Below, piece by piece: positions 1-5,944 of a DNA stretch of 7,368 nt. The stretch lies in assembly GCA_016779685.1 (NCBI GenBank), contig JADHND010000078.1:1-7368 (forward strand), read 5' to 3'. This DNA is from Shewanellaceae bacterium. Its GTDB lineage: Bacteria; Pseudomonadota; Gammaproteobacteria; Enterobacterales; Shewanellaceae. Position numbers and translations under genes: made by a program. The notes beneath the pieces are model-generated. The model saw only the letters and a program-made list of their open reading frames with translations. It had not been told where the DNA came from and made no database searches. Numbering within the stretch: position 1 is the first letter of the stretch; each line of letters starts with the position of its first letter.

Positions 1-404
1 ACACCTAAGCTTTGGAGATAACGCTGTACTGATTTAGCACGACGTTCACCTAAGGCAATGTTATACTCCGGTGTACCACGTTCGTCACAGTGGCCTTCTA
101 TTTGAATTTTGGTGGATTTATTGTCAATTAAATAACTCGCGTGCGCCCGCAGCATGTCGCGAAATGCTGGTCTTATCCGACTGTTGTCAAAATCAAAAAA
201 CACAATTTGCTGCTTGCGTAAATCGTCAAAATTTTTATTTTTTTTATCCGTTGATGACAACACAGAAGTCATAGAATTCGTCTGTGCTCCGGACACTTCT
301 TCATTGGTCATCACCACTTCTTCATTTTTTTCAGTTGAGCTGCAACCCGACATACTAAATAGCAATGTGGCGATTGTGATTTTTAATACATTCTTACTTG
401 GCAT
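1..404 (-). CDS. pal: Peptidoglycan-associated lipoprotein Pal (5' part; C-terminus off the left edge)
   Basis: Pal is the outer-membrane lipoprotein of the Tol-Pal system; it binds peptidoglycan through an OmpA-like domain and is released or held by TolB. I translated 134 complete codons from the ATG at 404-402. Residues 1-20 form a lipoprotein signal ending in a lipobox (LFSMSGC) with Cys21 as the lipidation site. Residues 22-60 are a polar linker. From about residue 66 the OmpA-like domain begins (FFDFDNSRIRP), followed by EGHCDERGTPEYNIALGERRA at about 103-123, the hallmark peptidoglycan-binding stretch with its Asp and Arg residues. Position 106 is Cys, where E. coli has Ala and many relatives have Thr. 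The start is supported by AAGGGG at 417-412, 7 bases upstream. It is the last visible gene of the tol cluster, 65 bp after tolB. The reading frame is still open at base 1, so the gene is cut by the window rather than broken. Confidence 0.96.
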   Translation of the reverse strand, partial: MPSKNVLKITIATLLFSMSGCSSTEKNEEVVMTNEEVSGAQTNSMTSVLSSTDKKNKNFDDLRKQQIVFFDFDNSRIRPAFRDMLRAHASYLIDNKSTKIQIEGHCDERGTPEYNIALGERRAKSVQRYLQSLG

Positions 405-469
405 CGAGGTACCCCTTAAATTTATAAAACAAATATATTATACACCAATTCATGACAACCACACGATCG
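405..469 (-). promoter_or_regulatory. tolB-pal intergenic leader with promoter-like AT-rich block
   Basis: This is the only sizeable gap inside the tol cluster. Read on the minus strand it has TTGTCA (458-453) and then TATAAT (442-437, a perfect -10 hexamer) and TATATT (437-432). Spacing to TTGTCA is only 10 bases for TATAAT and 15 for TATATT, so neither pair is a textbook sigma-70 promoter; TATAAT would have to work with a poor -35 near 460-465 (CGTGTG). A separate pal promoter would let this abundant lipoprotein be made in excess of TolB, but that is inference. Part of the block resembles the leader of ybgC (see findings). No hairpin terminator is visible, so read-through from tolB is also possible. 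Confidence 0.35.
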
Positions 470-1873
470 TCACTTTAAAAACGGTGACCAGCTTGGTGCT
501 TTTACCTCACCCTCTAATGCTGGTAACCTAGCTTTGTATCGACCATCCATAGATACAGCCGCTAATACCTGCTTACCTAGATGTGTCGTACCGTAGATAA
601 CCATCCCGCTATTAGGAGAAACACTAGGTGATTCATCTAAGCGAGTGGTGGTCAGAACTTGTACATAATGTGTTAATAAGTCCATTTTTGCGATGTGATA
701 TTTATTATTTATATGCGTCACATATAGCAAGTAACGGTTATCTGGCGTCATCGATGCGCCTAAGTTCGATGTACCTTCATAGGTTAAACGTTTTAACTTT
801 TTTGATCCCAAATGTATTTGATAGATTTGGGGTTGCCCGCCTCTTTCAGAAGTAAATATAATCGATTGGCCATCCGCCGCCCAGTTGGGCTCGGTATCAA
901 TCGCATAATGATGGGTAATACGGCGCAAACGCTTACTTTGGATATCAATCGTATAAATTTCAGAGTTTCCATCTTTGGACAGCGATAAGGCCAGCGATTG
1001 GCCATTCGGAGAAAAAACAGGCGCACCATTGATGCCTTCAAATCCGGCTATTTTTTCTCGTTGTTGGGTGTACAGATCCTGAATATAAACCTCAGAACGA
1101 CGGTTTTCAAAGGTCACGTAAGCAATCCGGCGCCCATCTGGTGACCAAGCTGGCGACATTAAGGGCTCTTTCGAACGCAACAACAGTTGTTCATTGTACC
1201 CGTCATAATCTGCCACCATCAACCGATACGGATATGCTTGTTTATGGTGTACCGATATATAGGCAATCCGTGTTAGGAAAGCGCCACGCATGCCCGTTAA
1301 TTTTTCAAAAATAAGATCACTCAAGCGATGAGCGTATTGCCGAACTTGTTGCTTATTAATCACCATCTCACGACTGTCCAAAATATGATCGTAACTCAGC
1401 ATCAACTTATTATTCGCCAACATTTTAGCTTGCCCACGGGTCATGGAAAAGCGGACAATATCAATCAGTTCGTATTTCACAACATATTTATTGTTGCCCA
1501 GCGCTTTAATACTGCCCACCACGGCAGCCTCAATATTCGTGGCTGCCCAGTCATCAATATTTTGCGCATCAATGGTAAGTTGCTGATTGGGAAAATCCGC
1601 TTGTTCAATTGGATTAAATTTACCACTACGCTTGATGTCTGAAATCACAATTTCTTGAAAATAGCGTACTAAATCCTGATCAACGACATGCGAGGAAGGC
1701 TGATCTGTCGCTGTAGAGGCTCCCTCATCGACGCTCTTTGGATAAAACTTAAACGGTAAGATTGCAACAGGTCTAGCTTGATTGACACCTTCTGTGATCA
1801 CAATATCCAACGCAGCCTGCGTTGTTAACGTCACCAGCATGACCGCTACACTTAACATAAACTTAAACAACAT
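470..1873 (-). CDS. tolB: Tol-Pal system beta-propeller protein TolB
   Basis: TolB is the periplasmic component that binds Pal and, through its N-terminal region, the C-terminal domain of TolA. Residues 1-20 are a signal peptide with likely cleavage after TTQA. Residues about 21-180 are the N-terminal alpha/beta domain (GKFNPI at 84-89). It leads through FEKLTGMRGAFLTRIAYI into a beta-propeller whose blades carry the repeated SPDG-type box at about 241-252 (AWSPDGRRIAYV), 285-296, 329-340, 373-384 and 416-427, closing with APSWSPFLK at the C-terminus. At 467 residues it is longer than E. coli TolB (430). Much of the excess is an apparent insertion of about 19 residues between PFKF (40-43) and GKFNPI. 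The ATG is preceded by AAGGA (1883-1879) at 5 bases, lying in the 10-bp gap after tolA, so it is very probably co-transcribed with tolA. The homology is unmistakable. Confidence 0.98.
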   Translation of the reverse strand: MLFKFMLSVAVMLVTLTTQAALDIVITEGVNQARPVAILPFKFYPKSVDEGASTATDQPSSHVVDQDLVRYFQEIVISDIKRSGKFNPIEQADFPNQQLTIDAQNIDDWAATNIEAAVVGSIKALGNNKYVVKYELIDIVRFSMTRGQAKMLANNKLMLSYDHILDSREMVINKQQVRQYAHRLSDLIFEKLTGMRGAFLTRIAYISVHHKQAYPYRLMVADYDGYNEQLLLRSKEPLMSPAWSPDGRRIAYVTFENRRSEVYIQDLYTQQREKIAGFEGINGAPVFSPNGQSLALSLSKDGNSEIYTIDIQSKRLRRITHHYAIDTEPNWAADGQSIIFTSERGGQPQIYQIHLGSKKLKRLTYEGTSNLGASMTPDNRYLLYVTHINNKYHIAKMDLLTHYVQVLTTTRLDESPSVSPNSGMVIYGTTHLGKQVLAAVSMDGRYKARLPALEGEVKAPSWSPFLK

Positions 1874-1883
1874 TGGCTTCCTT

Positions 1884-2786
1884 TTAATTAAAATTAGGTT
1901 GAACGATTAAATTAATACTCTTCATATTTTGGTAGACATTGGGATCACTTGATACGGGCAAAGTCTTGGATTTATGCACCGCTGCTTCTGCCTGTCGACA
2001 CAACACCATGTTGCCAGACACACGTTTAACATTAATGACAAAGCCATCCTCCGCCAAATCCAGATGAATCACACATTTTTTACCGCGCATATCCTCTTGC
2101 ACCGTCAAATTACGTTCTATTTTAGATTGAATCATCACCTTAAAGCGATCAATTTCATCTTTAGTTTGTTGATTTTTTTTCTTTTGAGCTTGTTGTTGCT
2201 CTCGCTTCAAAGCGTCTTGAATATTTTTTTCTACTGCTGCCTGCTTAGCGATGGCGGCTTGCTCCTGTTTTTGCTGCTCTAGTAACTTAGCTTTTTCCTG
2301 TTTAATGCGCAATAACTCGCGTTTTTGCTTTTGAATATCCTGTTCTGCTTGGTGTTTTAGAGTCTGCTCAGTTTGCTTGACTTGCTGCAATTTTTTTTCA
2401 GCCAACTCTAACTCATTTAATCGCTTGGAACTGCGTTGTTTGAGCTGAGCGAGCTGTTTACGCTCTTGCTCTGACTTGGCCTTCATGCGTAACAACTCTT
2501 GCTCTAAAGCGCTACGGCGTCGTTGCTCATTTTTGGCTTTTTGCTGTCGCTCTTGCTTAATTTGAGCGATATGCTGCATGACTTGCTTTTGGTCAATCAT
2601 CACGGCTTGCACCAAGGGCGGCTTCGGCACTTGTGGTTGCTTAACCACCTCTGGCGCACGCAGTTGCTGCTCGGAGCCTTCGTCATCTGATGCAACTTGA
2701 ACGGTTGCTATGATCAATAAAACCAGCAATACCGCTATATGAATGCCAGAAGAAATACCGAGATAAGATGTTAAGTTATTTTTCAT
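1884..2786 (-). CDS. tolA: Tol-Pal system protein TolA
   Basis: TolA is the inner-membrane-anchored, periplasm-spanning rod that couples the TolQR motor to TolB and Pal. Domain I: a short cytoplasmic start and one membrane segment at about 13-31, with Ser12 and His16 in the S-x3-H spacing of the E. coli SHLS motif (Ser18, His22) that contacts TolQR. Domain II: a Pro-rich stretch (about 44-58), then a long charged coiled coil at about 65-215, very rich in Gln, Lys, Glu and Arg. Domain III: about 207-300, with SKIERN, RGKKCVIHLDLAEDG and two cysteines (238, 263) matching the conserved disulfide pair. Total length of 300 is well below E. coli TolA (421); the missing length is in the helical rod. 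The ATG lies inside the end of tolR (11-bp overlap, ATGAAAAATAA) with no good Shine-Dalgarno close by, which suggests translational coupling. The family is certain because context and domain III agree. Confidence 0.96.
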   Translation of the reverse strand: MKNNLTSYLGISSGIHIAVLLVLLIIATVQVASDDEGSEQQLRAPEVVKQPQVPKPPLVQAVMIDQKQVMQHIAQIKQERQQKAKNEQRRRSALEQELLRMKAKSEQERKQLAQLKQRSSKRLNELELAEKKLQQVKQTEQTLKHQAEQDIQKQKRELLRIKQEKAKLLEQQKQEQAAIAKQAAVEKNIQDALKREQQQAQKKKNQQTKDEIDRFKVMIQSKIERNLTVQEDMRGKKCVIHLDLAEDGFVINVKRVSGNMVLCRQAEAAVHKSKTLPVSSDPNVYQNMKSINLIVQPNFN

Positions 2787-3228
2787 CGTCAGAAGAATCC
2801 GTCATCAGTCCTACCTTATCCACCCCAGCCCGTTGCAGTGTGATCATCAGCTGCACCACTTGGTCATAGACGACATAACGCGCACCCCGCACCACAACAG
2901 TCCGTTCAGGCTCAAGGGAAATCAAAGCTGCTACTCGATAAGCTAGTTCCTCTAGGCTTAAATTGTTTTTATCCTCGTCACCTTGGGCATTTAAATAATA
3001 ATGACCTTCGCTGTCTACTGTCGCAATGATTGGCGGTTTCGACTCTTTGTCTAACGGTTGCGCTTCTCCACGTGGTAAATCGACTTTAACGCCTTGCGTG
3101 ATAAGAGGTGCCGTCACCATGAAAATTATCAGCAACACCAACATCACATCAATATACGGCACGACATTGATTTCTGAAATGGGTCTTTTGGTTCGCCGCT
3201 GAACCATACCGTTAAGACTTCTGCTCAT
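2776..3228 (-). CDS. tolR: Tol-Pal system protein TolR (ExbD family)
   Basis: TolR is the single-span partner of TolQ in the proton channel, with a periplasmic domain that can bind peptidoglycan. The N-terminus is short and basic, and SEINVVPYIDVMLVLLIIFM at 18-37 is the ExbD/TolR signature. Asp27 in the membrane segment corresponds to the proton-carrying Asp23 of E. coli TolR. The span runs to about residue 43 and is followed by TAPLITQGVKVDLP, which is conserved in TolR, and then a periplasmic domain ending in an amphipathic segment near 105-145. Length 150 is close to the E. coli protein. The ATG shares 4 bp with the tolQ stop (ATGA). Only an A-rich run precedes it (AGCAAAAAAATG), so initiation probably relies on ribosomes finishing tolQ. 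Confidence 0.98.
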   Translation of the reverse strand: MSRSLNGMVQRRTKRPISEINVVPYIDVMLVLLIIFMVTAPLITQGVKVDLPRGEAQPLDKESKPPIIATVDSEGHYYLNAQGDEDKNNLSLEELAYRVAALISLEPERTVVVRGARYVVYDQVVQLMITLQRAGVDKVGLMTDSSDDEK

Positions 3229-3917
3229 TTTTTTGCTTTTGAGGTACTGTAAGTTTGTCGATGCAAAATACCGGACAACTCATCCATAAAGTTAATGTAA
3301 TCCGACTCTAACTTGCTCATAGAAACAGTAAAACGATTGTATGCCGCCACCGCTGGAATGGCTGCAAACAATCCCAATGCGGTTGCAATCAAAGCTTCAG
3401 CAATACCAGGAGCAACCATCTCTAACGTCGCATTTTGTTGCACACCAAGTGCAATAAAGGAATTCATAATGCCCCAAACCGTACCGAATAAACCCACGTA
3501 AGGACTGATTGAGCCAATGGTAGCGAGCGTCGGTAAATGAATTTCCATTTTAGATAATTCACGGCTCAGTGAAATGTTCATAGCGCGATACGTACCGTTC
3601 ATAACCGCTTCCGGCACTGGTTTATCGGCACTGTTAAGTCTGAGGTATTCTTTTACCCCGGCACAAAACAGTCGTTCCAGCCCATTGATGTTGTCTTTTT
3701 TCTCACTCACATCTTTATACAGGGTATTGAGATCCACACCAGACCAAAAGGTTTTTTCAAAAGTTTGTACGTGGTCTGAAGCTTCTTTTAGCAAGCGATG
3801 GCGTTGAAAAATGATTGCCCATGAAAACACAGACATAGCAATTAAACTCAACATCACCAACTGAACAAAAAAGCTGGCTTGGAAAAACAAATCAAACATA
3901 TTGATATCACTGTGCAC
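3225..3917 (-). CDS. tolQ: Tol-Pal system protein TolQ (MotA/TolQ/ExbB proton channel family)
   Basis: TolQ is the polytopic inner-membrane channel subunit that, with TolR, turns proton flow into movement of TolA. Three hydrophobic segments are seen at about 14-36, 131-157 and 168-193, with a large cytoplasmic loop between the first two. The stretch ATIGSISPYVGLFGTVWGIM and the later APGIAEALIATALGLFAAIP are diagnostic. Thr146 and Thr179 match the pore threonines Thr145 and Thr178 of E. coli TolQ. The length of 230 equals E. coli TolQ. The start is GTG at 3917, inside the last codons of ybgC (11-bp overlap). It is chosen because TAGGAG sits 6 bases upstream and the N-terminus then lines up with the E. 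coli MTDMNILDLF. An internal ATG at 3899 would drop six residues and is less likely. Confidence 0.98.
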   Translation of the reverse strand: MHSDINMFDLFFQASFFVQLVMLSLIAMSVFSWAIIFQRHRLLKEASDHVQTFEKTFWSGVDLNTLYKDVSEKKDNINGLERLFCAGVKEYLRLNSADKPVPEAVMNGTYRAMNISLSRELSKMEIHLPTLATIGSISPYVGLFGTVWGIMNSFIALGVQQNATLEMVAPGIAEALIATALGLFAAIPAVAAYNRFTVSMSKLESDYINFMDELSGILHRQTYSTSKAKK

Positions 3918-4317
3918 AAGAAACTCCTACGGCTTGTATTTTTTGCACCCAAGTGGATGGAATCGGCAAGGGTTGTTTAGTGGTTAAGTCGATAAGTGCA
4001 ATTTTAGTTGTCTGCTTACATAAAATATTAACATCTTTTAAGCTTTGTTCAAATAGAACTGAAGCGCGTTTTACTTGAGCTACGACAGTTTCAATCTCCA
4101 AGAATTGTTCCAAATAAGCTGGAGCACGATAATCCACTGCCAGATGCTTAATCACAAAGGCCATATTCATGCCTGTAAGTGCTTGATGCGTCAAGCCGGT
4201 TTGATGAAAGGCATCGGTTCGTGCTCGTTCAAAAAATTTTAAATAATTTGCATGATACACAATTCCAGATGCATCGGTGTCTTCGTAATAAATACGAATT
4301 TTTTTATGAAAAATCAT
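3907..4317 (-). CDS. ybgC: Acyl-CoA thioesterase YbgC (4HBT hotdog fold)
   Basis: YbgC is a cytoplasmic hotdog-fold acyl-CoA thioesterase encoded at the head of most proteobacterial tol-pal operons; its precise link to envelope function is still not settled. From the ATG at 4317 the protein has 136 residues, close to the 134 of E. coli. The active-site block IRIYYEDTDASGIVYHANYL at 7-26 contains the catalytic Asp15 (E. coli Asp18), followed by FFERARTD, which is typical of 4HBT proteins. An open frame extends upstream to a TTG at 4374, which would add 19 residues (SLNGVTCFRYICKIVESC) with no counterpart in E. coli YbgC. I therefore prefer the ATG, even though only a weak TAGAG lies about 8 bases before it. 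The 3' end overlaps tolQ by 11 bp, and it is the first gene of the minus-strand unit. Confidence 0.95.
   Translation of the reverse strand: MIFHKKIRIYYEDTDASGIVYHANYLKFFERARTDAFHQTGLTHQALTGMNMAFVIKHLAVDYRAPAYLEQFLEIETVVAQVKRASVLFEQSLKDVNILCKQTTKIALIDLTTKQPLPIPSTWVQKIQAVGVSCAQ
3924..3929 (-). promoter_or_regulatory. Shine-Dalgarno site fixing the GTG start of tolQ
   Basis: TAGGAG on the minus strand is the clearest ribosome binding site within the overlapping ybgC-tolQ-tolR-tolA block. It lies inside the ybgC coding sequence, 6 bases before the GTG at 3917. It supports the GTG over the ATG at 3899 and suggests that tolQ has its own initiation signal, unlike tolR and tolA, which have only weak ones. 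Confidence 0.75.
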
Positions 4318-4505
4318 ACAAGACTCTACTATTTTGCAAATATATCTAAAGCAGGTTACACCATTCAGTGACAAGATTAAAGATCTTTAAACGCCACATC
4401 GGTTGATCTAAGCTGCAAAATCAACTGGAATGATGTGTTAAATTTGATTTTTTTTATATTATCAGTAGACTGATGTCATTATTATATTTTTAAATCTCTG
4501 ACTTC
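4318..4505. promoter_or_regulatory. Divergent ybgC / yciB intergenic region with inverted repeats
   Basis: This 188-bp AT-rich gap must hold the promoters of both divergent units. Toward ybgC (minus), TTGTCA at 4374-4369 with TTTAGA at 4350-4345 (18-base spacer) is the best pair I can find, and it is weak. Toward yciB (plus), TATATT at 4483-4488 is a fair -10 with no recognisable -35. Inverted repeats: TTAAAGATCTTTAA at 4377-4390 (perfect 14-bp palindrome), GTTGAT (4402-4407) with ATCAAC (4420-4425), and ATCAGT-AG-ACTGAT at 4461-4474. No sizeable ORF beyond the rejected TTG extension of ybgC is seen. Confidence 0.45.
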
Positions 4506-5036
4506 ATGAAACAATTGCTCGATTTTTTACCTTTACTGGTTTTTTTTGCTTGTTATAAATTTTATGACATCTACACAGCAAGCCTCGCCCTGATTCTCGC
4601 CAGCGCAGTTCAAATTGCTTTATTAAAACTCATTTACCGTCAGGTTGAGAAAATGCACTGGATAGGCTTTTGGTTTATTCTGCTGTTTGGTAGCCTGACC
4701 TACTTCTTACATGATGATGTATTCTTAAAATGGAAAGTAACCATCATTAACGGCCTATTCGCCGGCGTATTGATGGGCGGTGAGTTGTTCAAGCGCCCTA
4801 TTATTAAGCAGATGCTAGGCCAACAAATACCGCTGCCCAGCGAAGTATGGCGACGCGTCACTTGGCTTTGGGTAGGCTACTTTATCACCTGCGCCTGTTT
4901 AAATCTGTGGGTGGCTTTTACCATGTCTCAGGCCATTTGGGTCAACTTTAAAGTTTTTGGCCTGATGGGGCTCAGCTTGGTCATGACTGCCATCACCATT
5001 GGTTACATTTACAAACACCTGCCGAACAACAAATAA
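4506..5036 (+). CDS. yciB: Inner-membrane septation protein YciB (IspZ/IspA family)
   Basis: YciB is a polytopic inner-membrane protein. The family was named for intracellular septation in Shigella, and E. coli YciB is linked to envelope synthesis and cell-length control; its biochemical activity is not established. The 176-residue product (E. coli about 179) starts MKQLLDFLPLLVFF, nearly identical to E. coli, which makes the start secure. Further conserved blocks are YKFYDIYTAS, RQVEKM, WKVTIINGLFAG, KQMLGQQIPLP and IWVNFKVFGL. Hydrophobic segments fall at about 7-16, 22-42, 51-68, 76-92, 118-137 and 148-168. No Shine-Dalgarno is visible: the bases before the ATG are pyrimidine-rich (CTCTGACTTC). 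It is divergent from ybgC and followed 27 bp later by xthA on the same strand. Confidence 0.95.
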   Translation: MKQLLDFLPLLVFFACYKFYDIYTASLALILASAVQIALLKLIYRQVEKMHWIGFWFILLFGSLTYFLHDDVFLKWKVTIINGLFAGVLMGGELFKRPIIKQMLGQQIPLPSEVWRRVTWLWVGYFITCACLNLWVAFTMSQAIWVNFKVFGLMGLSLVMTAITIGYIYKHLPNNK

Positions 5037-5063
5037 TGTCTAAATTATGAGTACTCTTCTAAT

Positions 5064-5891
5064 ATGAAAATCATCTCTTTTAATATTAATGGCCTACGCG
5101 CTCGCCTACCACAACTCCAGGCGACCATCGATAAACATCAGCCGGATATCATTGGCTTACAAGAAACCAAAGTTCATGATGACATGTTTCCAATAGAAGC
5201 AGTCACCAGTATGGGCTACCGTGTCCATTATCACGGTGGCAAAGCACACTATGGGGTGGCGATGTTGTCGAAGGTCGAGCCTCTCGCTCTCGAAAAAGGC
5301 TTTCCAACTGACGCTGACGATGCGCAAAGACGCATGATCATCGGTCACTTTCAACAAGCCAATGGTCGCCAATTGCGGGTACTGAATGGCTACTTTCCCC
5401 AAGGCGAAAGTATTCATCATGAAACCAAGTTTCCTGCCAAACGTAAATTTTATCAGGACTTGATGAATTACCTTAACACCCATTGCCAGCCCGAAGACGA
5501 CATTGTGATTATGGGTGATTTAAACATCTCGCCGACTGATTTTGACATCGGCATTGGTGAGCCCAATCAAAAAAGATGGTTAAAAACCGGTAAATGCAGC
5601 TTTCAACCAGAAGAGCGAGATTGGTTAAAAAAATTACTAGATTGGGGCTTTGTGGACAGCTTTCGCTATCTACAACCCGAAGTAACGGAACAATATTCTT
5701 GGTTTGACTATCGCAGTCGAGGCTTTGACGACAACCGCGGGCTACGCATCGATGCACTGCTCACCACAGTTTCTTTGCAGCCCCTGCTTACTGAATCGGC
5801 CATTGATTATGAACTGCGTGGGCTGGAAAAACCGTCTGATCACGCGCCTGTCTGGTGTTGCCTAGACAACTGTCTTGTCGCTCCACCGTAA
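5064..5891 (+). CDS. xthA: Exodeoxyribonuclease III (AP endonuclease)
   Basis: XthA is the Mg-dependent 3'-5' exonuclease and class II AP endonuclease of base-excision repair (endonuclease/exonuclease/phosphatase fold). All catalytic positions can be matched to E. coli: Glu34 in GLQETKVHDD, Tyr110 (E. coli Tyr109) in NGYFPQGES, Asp152 and Asn154 (151, 153) in MGDLNISPTD, Asp230 (229) in NRGLRIDALL, and His260 (259) in KPSDHAPVW. The protein has 275 residues against 268, mostly from a short tail after CCLDN (CLVAPP). The MKIISFNINGLRAR start matches the family, although GAG at 5049-5051 is too far (12 bases) to be a good ribosome binding site. A six-codon reading frame starts at 5047 (ATGAGT) and ends with a TGA that overlaps the xthA ATG, so coupling is possible. 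It probably shares a transcript with yciB, since the gap is 27 bp with no terminator, and ends at the hairpin downstream. Confidence 0.98.
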   Translation: MKIISFNINGLRARLPQLQATIDKHQPDIIGLQETKVHDDMFPIEAVTSMGYRVHYHGGKAHYGVAMLSKVEPLALEKGFPTDADDAQRRMIIGHFQQANGRQLRVLNGYFPQGESIHHETKFPAKRKFYQDLMNYLNTHCQPEDDIVIMGDLNISPTDFDIGIGEPNQKRWLKTGKCSFQPEERDWLKKLLDWGFVDSFRYLQPEVTEQYSWFDYRSRGFDDNRGLRIDALLTTVSLQPLLTESAIDYELRGLEKPSDHAPVWCCLDNCLVAPP

Positions 5892-5897
5892 CCGAAC

Positions 5898-5935
5898 GCA
5901 CAAAAAAAAGACGCGAATAGCGTCTTTTTTTGTGC
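5898..5935. terminator. Bidirectional intrinsic terminator between xthA and gsk
   Basis: The arms are GCAC-A8-GACGC and GCGTC-T7-GTGC around the 5-base loop GAATA. The GC-rich core (GACGC/GCGTC) is flanked by an A tract on one side and a T tract on the other, so the same hairpin gives a U-tract transcript from either direction. It lies between two convergent stop codons (xthA ends at 5891, gsk ends at 5945). The only imperfection is eight As against seven Ts. Confidence 0.9.
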
Positions 5936-5944
5936 TCTATTGAA

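Noticed and set aside
154..531. A 125-codon plus-strand frame opposite the start of pal and the end of tolB
   Set aside because: It is antisense to two certain genes, spans their intergenic gap and shows no recognisable domain. It is best explained as a chance frame.
793..1041. A minus-strand frame in another phase inside tolB
   Set aside because: It lies wholly within the tolB propeller, whose own frame is clearly conserved, so it is a shadow frame.
2160..2640. Low-complexity repeats (many TTGCT/CTTGC-like units) that might be a DNA repeat array
   Set aside because: They follow the Gln/Lys/Glu codons of the TolA coiled coil and are irregular, so coding composition explains them.
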